Shown: in pieces, positions 19,442 through 28,830 of the stretch
Position numbering within the stretch: position 1 is the stretch's first letter
Layout: every line of letters begins with the position of its first letter
Assembly (NCBI RefSeq): GCF_020532665.2
Contig: NZ_JAIWPG020000009.1
Span: 62,001-126,000 of the forward strand
DNA from: Lelliottia sp. WAP21
Lineage (GTDB): Bacteria > Pseudomonadota > Gammaproteobacteria > Enterobacterales > Enterobacteriaceae
Direction: 5' to 3'
DNA: 64,000 nucleotides
Made by a program: the position numbers and the translations under genes
The notes under the pieces: model-generated
The model's database searches: none
The model's input: the letters and a program-made list of their open reading frames with translations, nothing else
Told to the model about the DNA's origin: nothing

Positions 19442-20052
19442 TATCCCTCCTCGCCCAGCAGGCTTTTAGCGGTCTGCGCGCAGTCACCTTCTTCTGCCAC
19501 GCGCTTTAATGCCTGATGCAGCGTGAGATCGCCCTGAAGACGGTCAACTTTATCGCCCTGATTACCACAGGCGACAATCAGTACCGGGACGGCGGAAATG
19601 GCGTATTTACGAAAGGTGGTCGGATCTATCTGCACGCCGCCGGTATTACTCTCTTTCACCAGCCCGGCGACAGCATTCGCCGTGGCCCGCATGTCGCCGT
19701 TCACCATCCCCCGGATCACCACCGGAATATTCAGCGCTGCCGCGTCCTGAACGCGCTGTTTCAGTTCATCTGGTGGCATCGAGAAAGAAACAAAAACCAG
19801 TGCAGCCTCAACAGGGCGCTCCCCGGGCTGCATGGATTGCCGGAACTGCTGTGCCTGCGCGTCGAGGAACGACTGCTCCTGCGGTGCCACCGGACGGCTC
19901 TGCTTCAGGAACTCAGGGGTCTGGAGTGAGTTAAATCGCTGACGATCCAGTTGAAGCTGCTCATGGATAAACTGGCGATTTTCCGTGTGTTCTGTGGCCT
20001 GAGCCAGCCCTGTGGTCAACAGAGCAAGCAGAAAAATCAGTGATTTGCTCAC
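19441..20052 (-). CDS. trbC: TrbC periplasmic protein
   Basis: Periplasmic protein of 203 aa (F: 212) with an N-terminal signal peptide (LLALLTTGLAQA). Its central part, LVFVSFSMPPDELKQRVQDA, and IRGMVNGDM belong to the TrbC/TraW family and are needed for pilus assembly. It overlaps the preceding small ORF by 4 bp. Confidence 0.92.
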   Translation of the reverse strand: MSKSLIFLLALLTTGLAQATEHTENRQFIHEQLQLDRQRFNSLQTPEFLKQSRPVAPQEQSFLDAQAQQFRQSMQPGERPVEAALVFVSFSMPPDELKQRVQDAAALNIPVVIRGMVNGDMRATANAVAGLVKESNTGGVQIDPTTFRKYAISAVPVLIVACGNQGDKVDRLQGDLTLHQALKRVAEEGDCAQTAKSLLGEEG

Positions 20053-20416
20053 AGGTTTTCCTCCTCCGTCAGTCGGTATACCGGGCCGTAAGCTATTTCA
20101 GTGGATCGGCTGGCCAGCATGTCGTTCCACATAACTCTTTCTCCGTCCGGCATCTGTTGAGTCAGGAAAGGCAGCAAATCGCTTAATCTCCTGTCGATAA
20201 AGGCCAGTCGCTGCGTGGTCAGCTTTGTGCTTTCCCGCCCCGGTTGAGTCACCGCAATTGCGGCTTCGCGGCATTCGAGAATGCACTTGTAAAGCCCGCC
20301 ATATTTCAGCGCCATACCGTAAAGCTGGGCGAGTGTCTGTTCAGCCAGGTCGGCGCGGGAAGCGGCCAGCTCATAGCGGGCGAGGACAAGCTCATACTTT
20401 TTTTGTTCACAAACAT
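20049..20416 (-). CDS. Small conserved-position tra protein, reading frame interrupted at an A7 run
   Basis: A ~122-aa protein between traU and trbC, not recognised. The visible continuous frame from 20315 lacks a ribosome site, but a perfect start (GGAGCACAGT then ATG, 20416) lies right after the traU stop in another frame. A run of seven A on the minus strand (20398-20404) joins the two frames: one more A, or a -1 slip, gives MFVNKKKYELVLARYELAAS running into the downstream frame. The product is helical, charged and probably cytoplasmic. Either the homopolymer is miscalled, the gene is mutated, or it uses programmed frameshifting. Confidence 0.6.
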
Positions 20417-20426
20417 ACTGTGCTCC

Positions 20427-21422
20427 TTAGAGGAAAACGCAGTTGCGTTTACGCCAGAAGAGATATCCAAAATTTCGGCGGTCGTTTGGCATGTTCTTGC
20501 CGGTTTCCCAGCGGGTCACACTGCGGCCGAGCGGATGGCACTGTCCGGCATCGGGGTATTTGTTGACCAGGTGATAACGCCAGCGGCTTTTCTGCATGAT
20601 GGGGGACGGATATTCAAAGCAGACTGCCGTGTTCTCACCGATGGAGTTCATGATCATGCCCTGGCGGTGCAGCTTGAAGGCCATCCGTTCACTCAACAGG
20701 AGGGAGGTCTGCAGTGGACTGAATTCATTGGATACCCACCCGTTAAACGGGTACATGCTTCCCTGACTGCCGGCGCACCAGAACAGGGCGTCCAGCGGCA
20801 TGTGCACCAGGCTTGCGGCTGCGTCTGCCGCACAGGCGGCCTGCGCAATGATATTGCCGAACAGAATGGCTTCGGGCTGGATAATCATGCTGAGCGAGCT
20901 GCTGTCCCACATTGGATCAAGTTCCGACAGGTATCCGATATCCAGATCGCCTCCCTGCAGACAGCCCACTGACGTGATGATATTGAGCCAGTACGTCAGC
21001 GGATATTTATACCAGTGGACATGGTAGAACGCGCCCGGCGTTGCCCTGTTCTCCTGCCCGCCGGTCCCGCTGCCGACATTACCAATATTGATGTTGAATC
21101 CCCCCAGATTCACCATGCAGTACGGAGAGCGCGTCACATCGGTCAGAGCCATCGGTTCCCAGTAGCCGATGGCCAGCCCCACACGCCAGAAAATCCCCAT
21201 CGGACAGAACTGGATGGGCATTGACGGGTTGGCGGTGTCCGGCTGGCGTCCTGTGGCCACCGGCACATTGCCAATAGTGACCGGGAAAATGCACTCCCAG
21301 CAGACATCGGTGATCGGGTTGACAAAATTACCCTCACATTCAGCAGAGGCTGCCCGTGCCGTTCCGGTTATCCCGGTCGGGCACAGCAGCGCCAGCCCCA
21401 GAGCAGCCAGATATCGCTTCAC
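20427..21422 (-). CDS. traU: TraU pilus assembly/DNA transfer protein
   Basis: Periplasmic protein of 331 aa (F: 330) with a signal peptide (ALGLALLCPTGITGTARA), many cysteines and TraU signatures (FVNPITDVCWECIFPVTIGN, CSxxG-type repeats, DALFWCAGSQGSMYPFNG). The start is a GTG at 21422 that overlaps the traW stop (GTGA) and follows a strong GGAGGTGA site. Confidence 0.95.
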   Translation of the reverse strand: MKRYLAALGLALLCPTGITGTARAASAECEGNFVNPITDVCWECIFPVTIGNVPVATGRQPDTANPSMPIQFCPMGIFWRVGLAIGYWEPMALTDVTRSPYCMVNLGGFNINIGNVGSGTGGQENRATPGAFYHVHWYKYPLTYWLNIITSVGCLQGGDLDIGYLSELDPMWDSSSLSMIIQPEAILFGNIIAQAACAADAAASLVHMPLDALFWCAGSQGSMYPFNGWVSNEFSPLQTSLLLSERMAFKLHRQGMIMNSIGENTAVCFEYPSPIMQKSRWRYHLVNKYPDAGQCHPLGRSVTRWETGKNMPNDRRNFGYLFWRKRNCVFL

Positions 21423-22054
21423 GGTGTCACCTCCGGCATATCCAGGGCGAAGGTATCCACCCGCAGACGACGGCGGTCTTCCGCCAGCGTCACCCGGGCC
21501 GGAATGGTTTTGAGTTCAAACTTCCGGCTGAGAGAGCCATTCTGGTCGAAATAGATTCGGGTATTCAGGGCACTGGTGGCTTCACGGACATCGCCGTTGA
21601 CAAGTATGACGCGGTACGTCAGCGTCCCGGGCTTTTGCTTCTTCATCCACGCCAGCTGCTGCGGATTATCTGCATCGATAAAATAGAGTGTGTCGGTGAA
21701 GGGCACCGTATCCAGCGGATTAATCACCTGCCCCTTGCGGGCAAACACCCGTCCCTGATGGTCCTTCAGATCTTCGCTGACCGTCAGTGACGGATCGATA
21801 TAGTGCGTGGTGTTCTCCTGCGCCAGCGTCAGACCTTCAACCGGCTCAGGACGTAGCGTGTTTTCAATGACACGCTGTTTGAATGCTTCCTGCTCCCGGG
21901 CCATCTCACCGCTGGCCTCCATTGCCTTCAGGCGGGTCTGGATGGTGGTGAGTATGTCCTGCTCAGCAATGGGGTACATCTCCCCCCATGTTCCCAGATT
22001 TTTTGCCTGTACCACACCAGATAGCAGCAACAGCGTCAGCAGCCCTTTTTTCAT
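21419..22054 (-). CDS. traW: TraW pilus assembly protein
   Basis: Periplasmic protein of 211 aa (F: 210) with a signal peptide, KNLGTWGEMYPIAEQD at the mature N-terminus and LYFIDADNPQQLAWM, all typical of TraW. It acts with TrbC and TraU in pilus extension. The start overlaps the trbI stop (TGATG). Confidence 0.95.
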   Translation of the reverse strand: MKKGLLTLLLLSGVVQAKNLGTWGEMYPIAEQDILTTIQTRLKAMEASGEMAREQEAFKQRVIENTLRPEPVEGLTLAQENTTHYIDPSLTVSEDLKDHQGRVFARKGQVINPLDTVPFTDTLYFIDADNPQQLAWMKKQKPGTLTYRVILVNGDVREATSALNTRIYFDQNGSLSRKFELKTIPARVTLAEDRRRLRVDTFALDMPEVTP

Positions 22055-22485
22055 CAGTTGCCGCCTCCCGCCGCCATTCGGTGTGCCACCCCTGTCTGAA
22101 TCTCATCAGTAATGTCGGCCGCTCCGCTGATCACGGCAGGCGTCACCAGGATCAGTGCATCATGGCGGCGCTGCCAGTCCTGCAGCTCCGCACTGAGGCT
22201 GGTTATAAATCGTTCCGTCAATGCCGCGGTCTGTGGCTCATCCAGTGACTGAGCGCCGGCCTGCTCAGTGAACTGATCCAGCGTTTGTTTCATATCAAAT
22301 GACACTACCGCTGGCGTACGCCAGCTAATCAGCAACGACGTGACGGCTGCGTTAATACACAGGATGGTGGCGGCAACCAGCAGCAGGCTGCGCAGACAGC
22401 GGCGCCTCTGACGTTCGCGTTGCGTCAGGGCCTTTCTGGCAGTTGTGGGTTTTGATTGAGTGTCGTTAACCTGTTCCGTTTTCAT
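22054..22485 (-). CDS. trbI: TrbI inner-membrane protein (pilus retraction)
   Basis: A 143-aa bitopic inner-membrane protein (F: 128) with a basic cytoplasmic N-terminus, one membrane helix (SLLLVAATILCINAAVTSLLI) and a periplasmic coiled region. It lies between traC and traW as in F, where mutants give long pili. Starts in the traC stop (ATGA). Confidence 0.88.
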   Translation of the reverse strand: MKTEQVNDTQSKPTTARKALTQRERQRRRCLRSLLLVAATILCINAAVTSLLISWRTPAVVSFDMKQTLDQFTEQAGAQSLDEPQTAALTERFITSLSAELQDWQRRHDALILVTPAVISGAADITDEIQTGVAHRMAAGGGN

Positions 22486-25073
22486 GCTGCCTCCGCAAGC
22501 GCTTCCAGTTCGCGCATCTCATCAGGGAAGTTACGTTGTGCCAGCTGGTATACGGCGTCATGGATATCCATGTTCTGCTCCCGGCACTGGCGGATAAATT
22601 CGAAATCATCACCCTTTGAACTGAACATCGCGCGACTGAGCGGATCGACAAAGAGACGGTGGAAACTGCAGGTATCGTTGATGCGCAACATAAAGGAGGA
22701 GAACCACTGGTCTTTGGCATCACCGAACTTGGCGATAACGCTGCGCTCCAGTTCGCTGAACTGGTTGGGGCGGTTCTGGTTGTACTGCTTAAACTCAGAC
22801 GCATCCTGTTTGAGGACAACCTTGAAGGCAGAGTTACCCCAGGCCGCTTTTGCCGCGCCGGAGGCATCATCGGCGTCAAAGTCTTTGATGTTCTGGCTGA
22901 TGGTAATGAACGCGCCACGGTGGCGGCGAACTGTACGGTAGCCAGTTTCAATGAACTGACCGACCTTCTCATTTTTAAAGTTGAGCAGCTTCCAGCCTTC
23001 GTCGATGGTGCAACATTTCTTCAGGCTGCGCGGCGTGCGGTACATTTTGTCTTCGATGTAGATGATGAGGGAAAACATCACCGCAACCAGCAGGTCAGGC
23101 TTGTCCTGCAGGCCACCCAGCTCCAGGACGATAAAGCGGGCATCATCGGTCAGTGACGGCTCGTCGCTGTTAAAGTATTCGCCATAAATTCCCCAGGAGC
23201 AGTATTTCCCGAGCAGTTCGATAATTTCATCCAGTCGGTTAGTGATACCCGGCGAATTCTGGTACTTCTCATCCTCACGGATGGCCGTCAGCTTCTGGAC
23301 TACGTGATCAATTCGGGCTTTTTCACTGTGCGCTTCCCAGGCCTCCTGAACCCCGCGCAGCAGCAGGCTGTGATGAACTTCATCCAGCGTACCGTTAGGG
23401 CTTGCCAGCACAGCCAGCTGGTCACGGATACGTTCCCCGGACTCATTGATATTAGAGATGTTGGCAAACGGATTGAATTTGAGTGACTTACCATCAAGGT
23501 ATGTACCACCCACGTTCTCGCAGAACGATTTGTAGCCGTCACCCATGTCAAACACCCAGGCGATACCGCCGGAGTCCAGCACGCTGCGCAGGATAGGCTG
23601 TACCAGACCGGTCTTACCTGCACCAGATGTGCCGGTGACCGCCATGTTGTAGTTGGTGTTGCCCATCCCGTCCCCGTAGATATCGAGGAACGCCAGCTGG
23701 TTGCGGTACGACGGCGTCAGTAACCCCCCCTGACACAGCCGGTTGTCGGCCACCACCGGCAGCAGGTTGACGGCCTGGATACTCTCAGCCCGGCAGGTGG
23801 CCCCGCCCATTTTGATGTCTTCCCAGAGCCCTTCCGCATGAATGAAGGGGAGCATCGCTATCCAGTTACGGAACTGCATATAGGTCGGGGAAAACAGATC
23901 GATACCGTTCTTTTTAAAGGTGTTGATGACCTGCTGTTCGCAGACCAGCGCATCCTCATCCGTATCCGGACAGAAGGTGGTGACGTTATAGTAATAGCGA
24001 ACAATACAGGTCTGGTTACTGTTGAGATGCTCGCGGATCTCCTTCCACTCTTTAGCCTGTTTGGCCACGCCTGGAAAAAGGGTGGCATAGGGAGAGTTCG
24101 CTTTTTTGTCCCGGTCGAGATACTTGCGCGTGGCTTCGCCCTGTGTCGCCACCTGGTCTTCGGCCTCCATCACCATCGTGATAACGAACGGGCTGGCGAT
24201 TGTCAGGTCGGGGCTGAGCAGGTTGGACAGGTTATCGCCGCCCATCCACAGTATGAACATATCCGGGTTGTTCTCCAGCATGAAGTTCATGGCCCGCGTG
24301 GCGGTAACGCTTCCCTGACGGTCGGCAAGACTGATGAGGACATCATCCGGACGCACATCGATACCAATACGCTGGTCAACACAGCGCTGATGCAGCTCAT
24401 CGAATTTCCCGACACGAACCTCATCCGGGTACAGCTGGTCGTGTCGGGCATTAAGCATCCCGTAAACCAGCGAGGCCAGTTCCTGGTCATCTGCCGACTG
24501 CGTGAAAATTTTTGCCGCATCCAGCGAGGAGCGAAGGACTTTCAGGGTGTGAGCGACTTCCGTCATCACGGCCGCCGTCCGCTTCTTCGCCTTCACGCAG
24601 TACGAGATATACAGACGGTAGTCACGCAGGGTCAGCGGCAGACCAACCGGGCTGTTGAACTGCTGCTGCGCCGCGCGCTGATAATAGGCCCGGGTGATAC
24701 GGTTAAATTTGTCAGCATGCTTCCCCTGCCAGCGGAATTCTGACAGACCGCGGTCAAGCTGATCGCCAACCAGTTTACTGGACACCAGATGGAATGATAT
24801 GGGCGTTTTACGAGGCAGCTTGCTTTTGATGAGATCTTCCAGCACATACACAATCTGTTCGTTGGCACCAATAAGGGGTTCTGCACGCAGCAGAAAGCCC
24901 ACCGTACTGCGATTCACAAACAGCCCACTGTCACGGTCATAGTCCCGGTACGGCAGGACGCTGGTCAGCTGCGGAAAGTCCAGGCTGGCCAAATTGCGCG
25001 TCATCTCCGACGCGCCATCCGGCATCCGTAAGGCGTTCTGCAGATTTTCCAGTACGTTCAGAAATTTTTTCAC
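22482..25073 (-). CDS. traC: TraC pilus assembly ATPase
   Basis: The VirB4-class ATPase of the F pilus machine (863 aa; F: 875), peripheral to the inner membrane. Walker A GTSGAGKTG lies around residue 480-488, Walker B FIVLELGGL around 640-650, and the motif FITISQNIKDF further on. The N-terminus (LTSVLPYRDYDRDSGLFVNR) matches F TraC. It follows traV after 10 bp. Confidence 0.96.
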   Translation of the reverse strand: MKKFLNVLENLQNALRMPDGASEMTRNLASLDFPQLTSVLPYRDYDRDSGLFVNRSTVGFLLRAEPLIGANEQIVYVLEDLIKSKLPRKTPISFHLVSSKLVGDQLDRGLSEFRWQGKHADKFNRITRAYYQRAAQQQFNSPVGLPLTLRDYRLYISYCVKAKKRTAAVMTEVAHTLKVLRSSLDAAKIFTQSADDQELASLVYGMLNARHDQLYPDEVRVGKFDELHQRCVDQRIGIDVRPDDVLISLADRQGSVTATRAMNFMLENNPDMFILWMGGDNLSNLLSPDLTIASPFVITMVMEAEDQVATQGEATRKYLDRDKKANSPYATLFPGVAKQAKEWKEIREHLNSNQTCIVRYYYNVTTFCPDTDEDALVCEQQVINTFKKNGIDLFSPTYMQFRNWIAMLPFIHAEGLWEDIKMGGATCRAESIQAVNLLPVVADNRLCQGGLLTPSYRNQLAFLDIYGDGMGNTNYNMAVTGTSGAGKTGLVQPILRSVLDSGGIAWVFDMGDGYKSFCENVGGTYLDGKSLKFNPFANISNINESGERIRDQLAVLASPNGTLDEVHHSLLLRGVQEAWEAHSEKARIDHVVQKLTAIREDEKYQNSPGITNRLDEIIELLGKYCSWGIYGEYFNSDEPSLTDDARFIVLELGGLQDKPDLLVAVMFSLIIYIEDKMYRTPRSLKKCCTIDEGWKLLNFKNEKVGQFIETGYRTVRRHRGAFITISQNIKDFDADDASGAAKAAWGNSAFKVVLKQDASEFKQYNQNRPNQFSELERSVIAKFGDAKDQWFSSFMLRINDTCSFHRLFVDPLSRAMFSSKGDDFEFIRQCREQNMDIHDAVYQLAQRNFPDEMRELEALAEAA

Positions 25074-25083
25074 CCGACACTCC

Positions 25084-25680
25084 TTAATTTACCCGGGCCG
25101 GAAGAACCCAGTCGGCAGGACTGACCACAAAGGACACCCGACCGGGCTGATGGAAGGCGTTATCAGTGTCCACCCAGGGCGCAATCCATACCGTGGCTAT
25201 CTGGTCCTGGCTGCGTTGTGGATGCACGGAGCCGGGATTGTCACAGCGCACGCTCTGGCATGAGGGTGCCGGAGTGACTACGGACACATTTGTGCGTGAA
25301 ACAGGTGTTACCGGTGTTACGGCAACCGGACGAGGCGTCAGTGTCGACGCTGCGGCGTTGGTGCTTATGCCTGTTGCGGTACCAGCTGATACTGCGGTCG
25401 TGTTGCTGGTCACCTGTCCGCCGGAAGGGACACTGACGACGGAACGGGATGCAGACGGAGCCGCCGCAGAGGTGGCCGGGAGATTAACCAGGGAAGGCAG
25501 TCCGCCCGCAGCCTGCTTTCCCGCCTGCTTTGCCGCCTTGTCCCGGGCCAGCTGATTGGCCTTCGTCATGGTCATGCAGGAATCTGATGTAGTGGCATCG
25601 CAGTCAAAACTGCTTTTGACACCGGCACAGCCGGATAACAGCAGGGCGCACCCTGCCAGCAAAAGTGTGAATTTTTTCAT
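25084..25680 (-). CDS. traV: TraV outer-membrane lipoprotein
   Basis: Lipoprotein of 198 aa (F: 171) with lipobox LLSGC, followed by GVKSSFDCDATTSDSCMTM, the paired cysteines of the TraV family. With TraK and TraB it forms the envelope-spanning core complex. The Ala/Ser/Thr-rich linker (60-130) is longer than in F. The start follows AGGAAAACAGCG. Confidence 0.92.
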   Translation of the reverse strand: MKKFTLLLAGCALLLSGCAGVKSSFDCDATTSDSCMTMTKANQLARDKAAKQAGKQAAGGLPSLVNLPATSAAAPSASRSVVSVPSGGQVTSNTTAVSAGTATGISTNAAASTLTPRPVAVTPVTPVSRTNVSVVTPAPSCQSVRCDNPGSVHPQRSQDQIATVWIAPWVDTDNAFHQPGRVSFVVSPADWVLPARVN

Positions 25681-25697
25681 CGCTGTTTTCCTGAAAA

Positions 25698-25862
25698 TTA
25701 TGCGCTGAAGGGTCTGGCCGGCTGCTCCTGCAGCTGGTCCAGTACGTCTGCCATCGCTCTTTCCTGTGTATGCTGCCCGGACACGCTACCGCCCATCCCT
25801 TTCACGTCTTCCAGGGCACTGACCAATCCGGATTGTGTTGTTGCCGGTTTCCCGGCCCCCGT
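25698..25862 (-). other. 54-codon in-frame continuation after the traB stop
   Basis: After the traB TAA at 25863-25865 the same frame stays open for 54 codons up to the TAA at 25698-25700, ending MADVLDQLQEQPARPFSA just before the traV ribosome site. The residues look protein-like (GLVSALEDVKGMGG). It may be a lost C-terminal extension of TraB, a small separate gene starting at an internal GTG/ATG, or chance. F has traP and trbD in this position. Confidence 0.35.
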
Positions 25863-27224
25863 TTACTGTGCGACGACTTGTCCAGTCGTCGGATCAACGG
25901 TGTCCCCTACCCTGAAGTCCTGCAGCTGCTTCAGCATGTCCGGCGTGTTACCTGGCATGGCAGCGCGCGTGGATGAGGCAGAAGGCTGATTTTGTTTCTT
26001 ACGTTCAGCCGCTTTCGCGCGCGCCTCTTCCAGTGTTTCGAGCTGGAAGCCATCCTGGAAAACAAGCGTGACTTCATTGCCCGCGCCGATTGGAATGACG
26101 GGGTGGTACTGTTCAGCACGTTTGATGTAGTAATCGGAGAGTGTTTTGGCTGCAGAACTGACGCCACCGCCGAGCCCTGCCTGGCCGATATCGCCGGCGG
26201 TCATGCTGGCAGTCGCGCCGACGCCCACGGTAGTGGAAGAGGCTTTCTCAATGCCCTTCCCGATCCCGTCCAGGAAGCCCGCGCCGCCCGCGTACAGCAG
26301 GATCTGACCATTACGCATGACCACTTCGCCCTTGATACCGTTCTTACCCATAAAGGACACATGACCGGCAATCTTCTGGTCGATGTTTTCGTCACCCAGC
26401 TTGCAGCTGATTGAACGGGTACGAACGATGGCCCGTTCACTGGAAACATCCCCCCATGCCTCCAGGGTCACAAAGCAGCCTGTCAGATCGAACTCTTCAT
26501 CGTTAGGCATCTGAACTTTGCCGGTGAGACGCAGCTGCATCGGGGCGGTATTTTTATCGCCAGTTACGGACGCATTGGCATCCGCCCCTTCCACGACGAT
26601 GGCTTCAGCAAAACTGCCGGAAGAAATCCACGGGAAACGGGGCATTTTCGGCCCGATATCCGGCAGACTGAACTCCTGACTGTCCATCATTCCCGGGCGC
26701 TGAACGGGGGTCATCACCGGTGCTGCCGGGGCCTGTCCTCCACTGGCTGGCCAGAAACTGGTCGGGGGTGGGACATTACCAGCGGGTACAGGTTTCCCCT
26801 GAGAGGCCAGCGCCCCCGGCAGGGGTTCGGCACTGAGGGAGTCAAAATTCTTCCCGGCCTCAAGCTGCGTCTGCAGTAACTGGTTCTGGTCTTCCAGCTC
26901 ACGAATGCGATCCTGACTGCCTTTAAGATCGCGACTGACAAGCCCCATTTCAGTACGCAGTTTTTTAATCTCTGTCTGCGTTTCCTTATTAAGCCGCTGG
27001 GCTTCCGCAATGGCAGAACGCTGAACTTTGTTATCGAAGGACTGATTGACCACACCGGTCATATCCGGCGCGGATTCGCCTTTTGGTGCTTTTGCGGGGG
27101 GCGCTTTCTTCAGGTTCATCTCTGAGACCATCCAGGTCCCGGCACCGCCAGCACCAATCCCCAGAACAAGAGCTAAAAGCAGGGCAACCTGACGACGGCG
27201 GACGACTTTATTAACGTTGGCCAT
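25863..27224 (-). CDS. traB: TraB core-complex protein (VirB10 type)
   Basis: Inner-membrane-anchored periplasmic protein of 453 aa (F: 475) that links the inner and outer membrane parts of the pilus apparatus. N-terminal membrane helix (QVALLLALVLGIGAGGAGTW), coiled coil ~60-110, proline-rich linker ~120-160, then the VirB10-like barrel with FAEAIVVEGADANASVTG and AWGDVSSERAIVRTRSISC. The start at 27224 (MANVNKVV) has GGGAGGGTGAAG upstream and overlaps traK by 14 bp. Confidence 0.95.
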   Translation of the reverse strand: MANVNKVVRRRQVALLLALVLGIGAGGAGTWMVSEMNLKKAPPAKAPKGESAPDMTGVVNQSFDNKVQRSAIAEAQRLNKETQTEIKKLRTEMGLVSRDLKGSQDRIRELEDQNQLLQTQLEAGKNFDSLSAEPLPGALASQGKPVPAGNVPPPTSFWPASGGQAPAAPVMTPVQRPGMMDSQEFSLPDIGPKMPRFPWISSGSFAEAIVVEGADANASVTGDKNTAPMQLRLTGKVQMPNDEEFDLTGCFVTLEAWGDVSSERAIVRTRSISCKLGDENIDQKIAGHVSFMGKNGIKGEVVMRNGQILLYAGGAGFLDGIGKGIEKASSTTVGVGATASMTAGDIGQAGLGGGVSSAAKTLSDYYIKRAEQYHPVIPIGAGNEVTLVFQDGFQLETLEEARAKAAERKKQNQPSASSTRAAMPGNTPDMLKQLQDFRVGDTVDPTTGQVVAQ

Positions 27225-27951
27225 CTTCACCCTCCCCGTTTTCACGGATAACGGTGAGGGTCATTCTTCCTCCGCCCAACAGAGTCTGCGCGTTGTTATC
27301 AAACATCACTGCACGAACGCCGGGCTTCCAGAAGTCCTGCTCCCGCAGCGCCACCCCCCAGGCATTGGCATTACGCAGTTCATAACGATCGGCACGCAGC
27401 TGGTCGCCCGCCCAGGCTTTCAGGGGGGTAACAGAAAAACCACCGGGGAGACGAATACCGTCAGACAGCGGTTTCACTTCACCATAGCCATCAGGTATGT
27501 TGCCCGTCAGCACGGCACGGTTGAGGCTGATAAGAAGTTTTTCGTAAGCCTGAGCGGTTTCCCATTTACGGATTTCAGGCCGTGCAGGCGGTTCTGCGCT
27601 CATCAGTCGATAGACGCGACCTTCCCCTTTTACGGGAGTGGCCACGACTGAGATGGTCTGGCCCAGCGCAGTTTCCACAAAAAATGTGAATGTTCGGGTG
27701 GCCACAGAGGTAAACAGCACTCCTCCGGCCGTTGTCAGTCGTTTGTCTGCCAGCATTCCACCAGGCGCTGTGATGGCGGTGACTTTGTCACCAGGGATAA
27801 AAATCATGTTGGGATCGGTACTGCTGATACTCAGCCGGAACTGTCCGCCCTGTGGAAAGCTGATCGTGGCAGGTGACTGTGCCTGCGCAGCCGGGGGCAC
27901 AACGACCATCATGGCTGTACCAAACAATAACGCCGGAAGGTTATTTCTCAT
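27211..27951 (-). CDS. traK: TraK secretin-like core protein
   Basis: Periplasmic/outer-membrane protein of 246 aa (F: 242), VirB9-like. Signal peptide (LFGTAMMVVVPPAAQAQ), FSxGGxxRLSIS-type start, DPNMIFIPGDKVTAITAPGG and the C-terminal QDFWKPGVRAVMF are TraK features. The start overlaps traE by 11 bp. Confidence 0.95.
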   Translation of the reverse strand: MRNNLPALLFGTAMMVVVPPAAQAQSPATISFPQGGQFRLSISSTDPNMIFIPGDKVTAITAPGGMLADKRLTTAGGVLFTSVATRTFTFFVETALGQTISVVATPVKGEGRVYRLMSAEPPARPEIRKWETAQAYEKLLISLNRAVLTGNIPDGYGEVKPLSDGIRLPGGFSVTPLKAWAGDQLRADRYELRNANAWGVALREQDFWKPGVRAVMFDNNAQTLLGGGRMTLTVIRENGEGEDGQR

Positions 27952-28504
27952 TGGTCACCTCATAGAACCGGCCGATACGGGTAAAGCCTCCGGTGTACTT
28001 CAGACGAAGCCGGTAGGTTTTTATTTCCGTGGAAGGCTTAGAGTTGCCGATCCACATTTTCAGCACGCCACGGACATCGATGCGGCCGTCAACGGGATAG
28101 ACATTGATTTCTGTGGTATAGAACGTGGAATTCACATCACTGGCTTTAATCTGCGCAGCCTCTTCATCCAGGACTTTTACAAAGTCCGCCCGGACATCAG
28201 GTTCCACAAAGGTCATCAGAAAGGCGTGGTTGGAATCGACCGTTTCAGGAGCGACATTGAGACGCAGGGCCAGGAAGGACAGCGTCATCATCCGGAAATA
28301 CTCGGTATCAGCTTTGGTTTCGGATACCACGTAAGGCGCGTTGTAAGTCATCGGTGTGACAACCGTACGTTGCTCGTGGATGAGTGCTCTGTTGGTCACA
28401 GCCAGCCATACCACGGCAAAGCCCAGGATAAAGACCAGTGTCGTGAGCGACAGAATAAAGACAGCAATAATTTTGGTGGATGAATTACGAGCGCTGATTT
28501 CCAT
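27941..28504 (-). CDS. traE: TraE pilus assembly protein (VirB5/8-like position)
   Basis: Inner-membrane protein of 187 aa (F: 188) with one N-terminal helix (IIAVFILSLTTLVFILGFAVVWLAV) and a periplasmic domain with FLMTFVEPD and the end GGFTRIGRFYEVTNEK. Its order traL-traE-traK matches F. Confidence 0.94.
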   Translation of the reverse strand: MEISARNSSTKIIAVFILSLTTLVFILGFAVVWLAVTNRALIHEQRTVVTPMTYNAPYVVSETKADTEYFRMMTLSFLALRLNVAPETVDSNHAFLMTFVEPDVRADFVKVLDEEAAQIKASDVNSTFYTTEINVYPVDGRIDVRGVLKMWIGNSKPSTEIKTYRLRLKYTGGFTRIGRFYEVTNEK

Positions 28505-28523
28505 AATATAGCCCTGCGGTAAT

Positions 28524-28829
28524 TTATTTTATCCATTTCCTGAAACTGGAATCGGGAATAACGCGGTAGACAACCCAGAATAATTCAGTGGGCAGATACC
28601 AGTAACACCAGTTGTATAACCAGCGGGAACTTTTTCCGCGTTTCGCCGCCCTGATCAGTTGCCAGATAACCGCCGCAATAATTAAACCGAAAAGATATTT
28701 CTTGGTGAAAAACCCCCACAGCAGCACAACTGCTGCGGGGATAGCTTCATCAAGAGGCAGTCCAATAATGCGGTTCTGCTCTGACAGGGTTTTCGGGAAA
28801 CGGTATTTGTCTAAATCGTTTCCCTCCAT
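28524..28829 (-). CDS. traL: TraL pilus assembly protein
   Basis: Small inner-membrane protein of 101 aa. KYRFPKTLSEQNRIIGLPLDE at the N-terminus and the end PDSSFRKWIK are almost the F sequence. Two membrane segments lie around 29-62. It follows traA after 1 bp. Confidence 0.95.
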   Translation of the reverse strand: MEGNDLDKYRFPKTLSEQNRIIGLPLDEAIPAAVVLLWGFFTKKYLFGLIIAAVIWQLIRAAKRGKSSRWLYNWCYWYLPTELFWVVYRVIPDSSFRKWIK

Positions 28830-28830
28830 A

